DNA of 7,445 bases. Origin: DATLNF01 sp046590575. GTDB taxonomy: Bacteria > Actinomycetota > Actinomycetes > BP-191. The stretch spans positions 1 through 7,445 of the forward strand of contig JBKJUS010000020.1 of NCBI GenBank assembly GCA_046590575.1, in the 5' to 3' direction. Position 1 is the first letter of the stretch. Every line of letters starts with the position of its first letter. Shown here one piece after another: positions 6,481 through 7,445 of this stretch. The notes beneath the pieces were generated by a model. It saw nothing but the letters and a program-made list of their open reading frames with translations, did no database searches and was not told the origin of the DNA. Both the position numbers and the translations under genes were made by a program.

Positions 6481-6509
6481 TCACCTGCATCTGGAGCCAG
6501 AGCAGGTGA
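6481..6509. repeat. 29-bp hyphenated palindrome upstream of the sigma operon
   Basis: TCACCTGC (6481-6488) pairs with GCAGGTGA (6502-6509), and inside it TCTGG (6490-6494) pairs with CCAGA (6497-6501). One base (A6489) is unpaired and the centre is AG, so all 13 paired positions are Watson-Crick. It lies 87-115 bases upstream of the sigma ATG. No T-tract follows on either strand. An operator for a dimeric regulator is the likeliest reading; a terminator-like hairpin for the upstream gene is the alternative. Confidence 0.65.
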
Positions 6510-6730
6510 CCCCCGCAAGCCGGGCGCCCTTCGCAGACACCCGCCCAGCGAGGACCAAGAGTTTGCCGCTACCTGGCCCTCCCGCGGATGTCAGTACGGG
6601 CCGTGGTCAACCGGGCGAATTCATGACCTCGGCTAGACGGGTGGGTTTGCCCGACAAGCGTCATGAGCAGCACACGGCCCATCTCGTCGACCGGGGGGAG
6701 GGGCCGCGGGACCTTTCGGCGTTGCCGCAG

Positions 6731-7445
6731 CTAGGACTGGTCGCGGTCCAGGATCGTCAGGCGGACATCGACCGGGGTGATGCTCTCCACCAGCGGGTCC
6801 TTAACTAGTCCGCGCAACAGATCAAGTGGCACGTTGGTGAGGTAGACGCCGTGGATGCGGTTACCCCGGCCGAGTTCCTTGAGCCGGTTGACATCGGGGA
6901 GCCCGATCTCGCGAAGGTGTGCGTTGTCTCCCTGGCGGAGGCTGGAAGTCCATTCCGCGAACGAGCCCTGGAACGGACGCCTGAAGTCGGTCCGTCGCCA
7001 GGTGACCGGGTACTCGTACGACCCGGTGTTGAATGACTTGCGGGCACCTGCGAACGGGTCGTCGTAGAACCACATGGGGGGTAGCAGCGGGTTCAGCGCG
7101 TACCGCTGCTCCGGCGCTCCTGTCGTCGGCTCGTACTTCGATGACAGCTCGACCAGCTGCTCTTGAGGCAGCCCTTCGGTGAATTTGACGACCACGTCAG
7201 ACACCGCGGCGGCAGGGAGGCCCTGGGCGAATGTCCTCGACTGGGCGAGAGTGGCTTCCCCCCGAAGCAGGGCCTCGTCGAGCCTGCCCTGTCCGAGCGA
7301 GCTGACGCGAACATGCCCGAGGGTGCTCACGCTGATGCGCGCATCCACCCGAGGGCCGGTGAACTCCTGAATGTTCGGATTCCAGGAGATCCTCCGCTCA
7401 GTGCGTCGCCACGATCCGCTTTCGCTCCTTGCCGAAGACCCTTGG
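6731..7445 (-). CDS. Protein of unknown function, 5' partial (C-terminal 237 residues)
   Basis: The frame is open from the right edge of the window to a TAG stop at 6731-6733, so only the C-terminal 237 residues are seen. A GTG at 7348 is possible but the upstream frame codes well (WNPNIQEFTGPRVDARI), so I treat the gene as cut by the edge. No membrane segment is present in this part. It is rich in aromatic residues in the middle (PMWFYDDPF, WRRTDFRRPFQGSFAEW). DVVVKFTEGLPQEQLVELSS (83-102) and HGVYLTNVPLDLLRGLVKDP (198-217) recall the first and last parts of an inhibitor-I9-type propeptide fold, separated by a long insert. No cysteine, zinc site or catalytic motif is evident. It reads towards the sigma operon in the same direction, 336 bases away. 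The gene is real; its function is unknown. Confidence 0.7.
   Translation of the reverse strand, partial: QGSSARSESGSWRRTERRISWNPNIQEFTGPRVDARISVSTLGHVRVSSLGQGRLDEALLRGEATLAQSRTFAQGLPAAAVSDVVVKFTEGLPQEQLVELSSKYEPTTGAPEQRYALNPLLPPMWFYDDPFAGARKSFNTGSYEYPVTWRRTDFRRPFQGSFAEWTSSLRQGDNAHLREIGLPDVNRLKELGRGNRIHGVYLTNVPLDLLRGLVKDPLVESITPVDVRLTILDRDQS

Larger units (their letters stand above)
6395..6730. other. Intergenic and promoter region of the sigma operon
   Basis: These 336 bases separate two minus-strand genes and should contain the promoter of the sigma operon. No convincing -35/-10 pair was found: CTGACA (6450-6445, minus strand) and GTGTAG (6423-6418) are 21 bases apart, too far for a housekeeping promoter. 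The repeat CCTTCTCCTACCTTC sits between them on the minus strand. The strongest structure is the palindrome at 6481-6509. A plus-strand frame from 6506 to 6808 overlaps the neighbouring gene and looks like shadow. No terminator with a T-tract follows the gene ending at 6731. Confidence 0.45.

Noticed and set aside
6506..6808. Plus-strand frame right of the palindrome
   Set aside because: It overlaps the minus-strand gene, lacks a Shine-Dalgarno sequence and shows no domain.

Overview
The window is very GC-rich DNA in which most codons end in G or C, typical of a high-GC actinobacterium. A sigma factor that looks SigE-family by sequence and a LppX/LprG-like cell-surface protein fit this. I lean weakly towards a Nocardioidaceae-like host, but nothing here fixes the genus.

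Left part (1-2632, + strand): two tightly coupled genes of a mobile-element (conjugative element or plasmid) type. The first is a HerA/VirD4-like DNA-transfer ATPase that runs off the left edge. The second is a small winged-helix replication-relaxation-type protein that overlaps it by ATGA. The first 169 bases contain a near-perfect 54-bp inverted repeat, either a real structure or an assembly fold-back. Third codon positions here are almost uniformly C.

Middle part (2633-4128): about 390 bases without a convincing gene, and with less strict codon-like composition, separate the element genes from a convergent minus-strand gene for a Sec-secreted protein of unknown function (3020-3685). That gene has a good ribosome binding site and a 14-bp inverted repeat just upstream. 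A further 440 bases to its right hold no gene I can support.

Right part (4129-6394, - strand): a three-gene operon joined by 4-base stop/start overlaps. In transcription order it encodes a SigE-family ECF-type sigma factor, a one-pass membrane protein with a LolA/LppX-like extracellular domain (candidate anti-sigma factor or envelope sensor), and an unrecognised three-pass membrane protein with a cysteine-bearing extracellular tail. A 29-bp hyphenated palindrome lies about 90 bases upstream of the sigma factor start. I infer an envelope-sensing regulatory unit.

Right edge (6731-7445, - strand): the C-terminal 237 residues of a larger protein of unknown function, cut by the window end, with two segments that weakly resemble an inhibitor-I9-type fold.

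No RNA gene, CRISPR array, transposase or integrase was seen.
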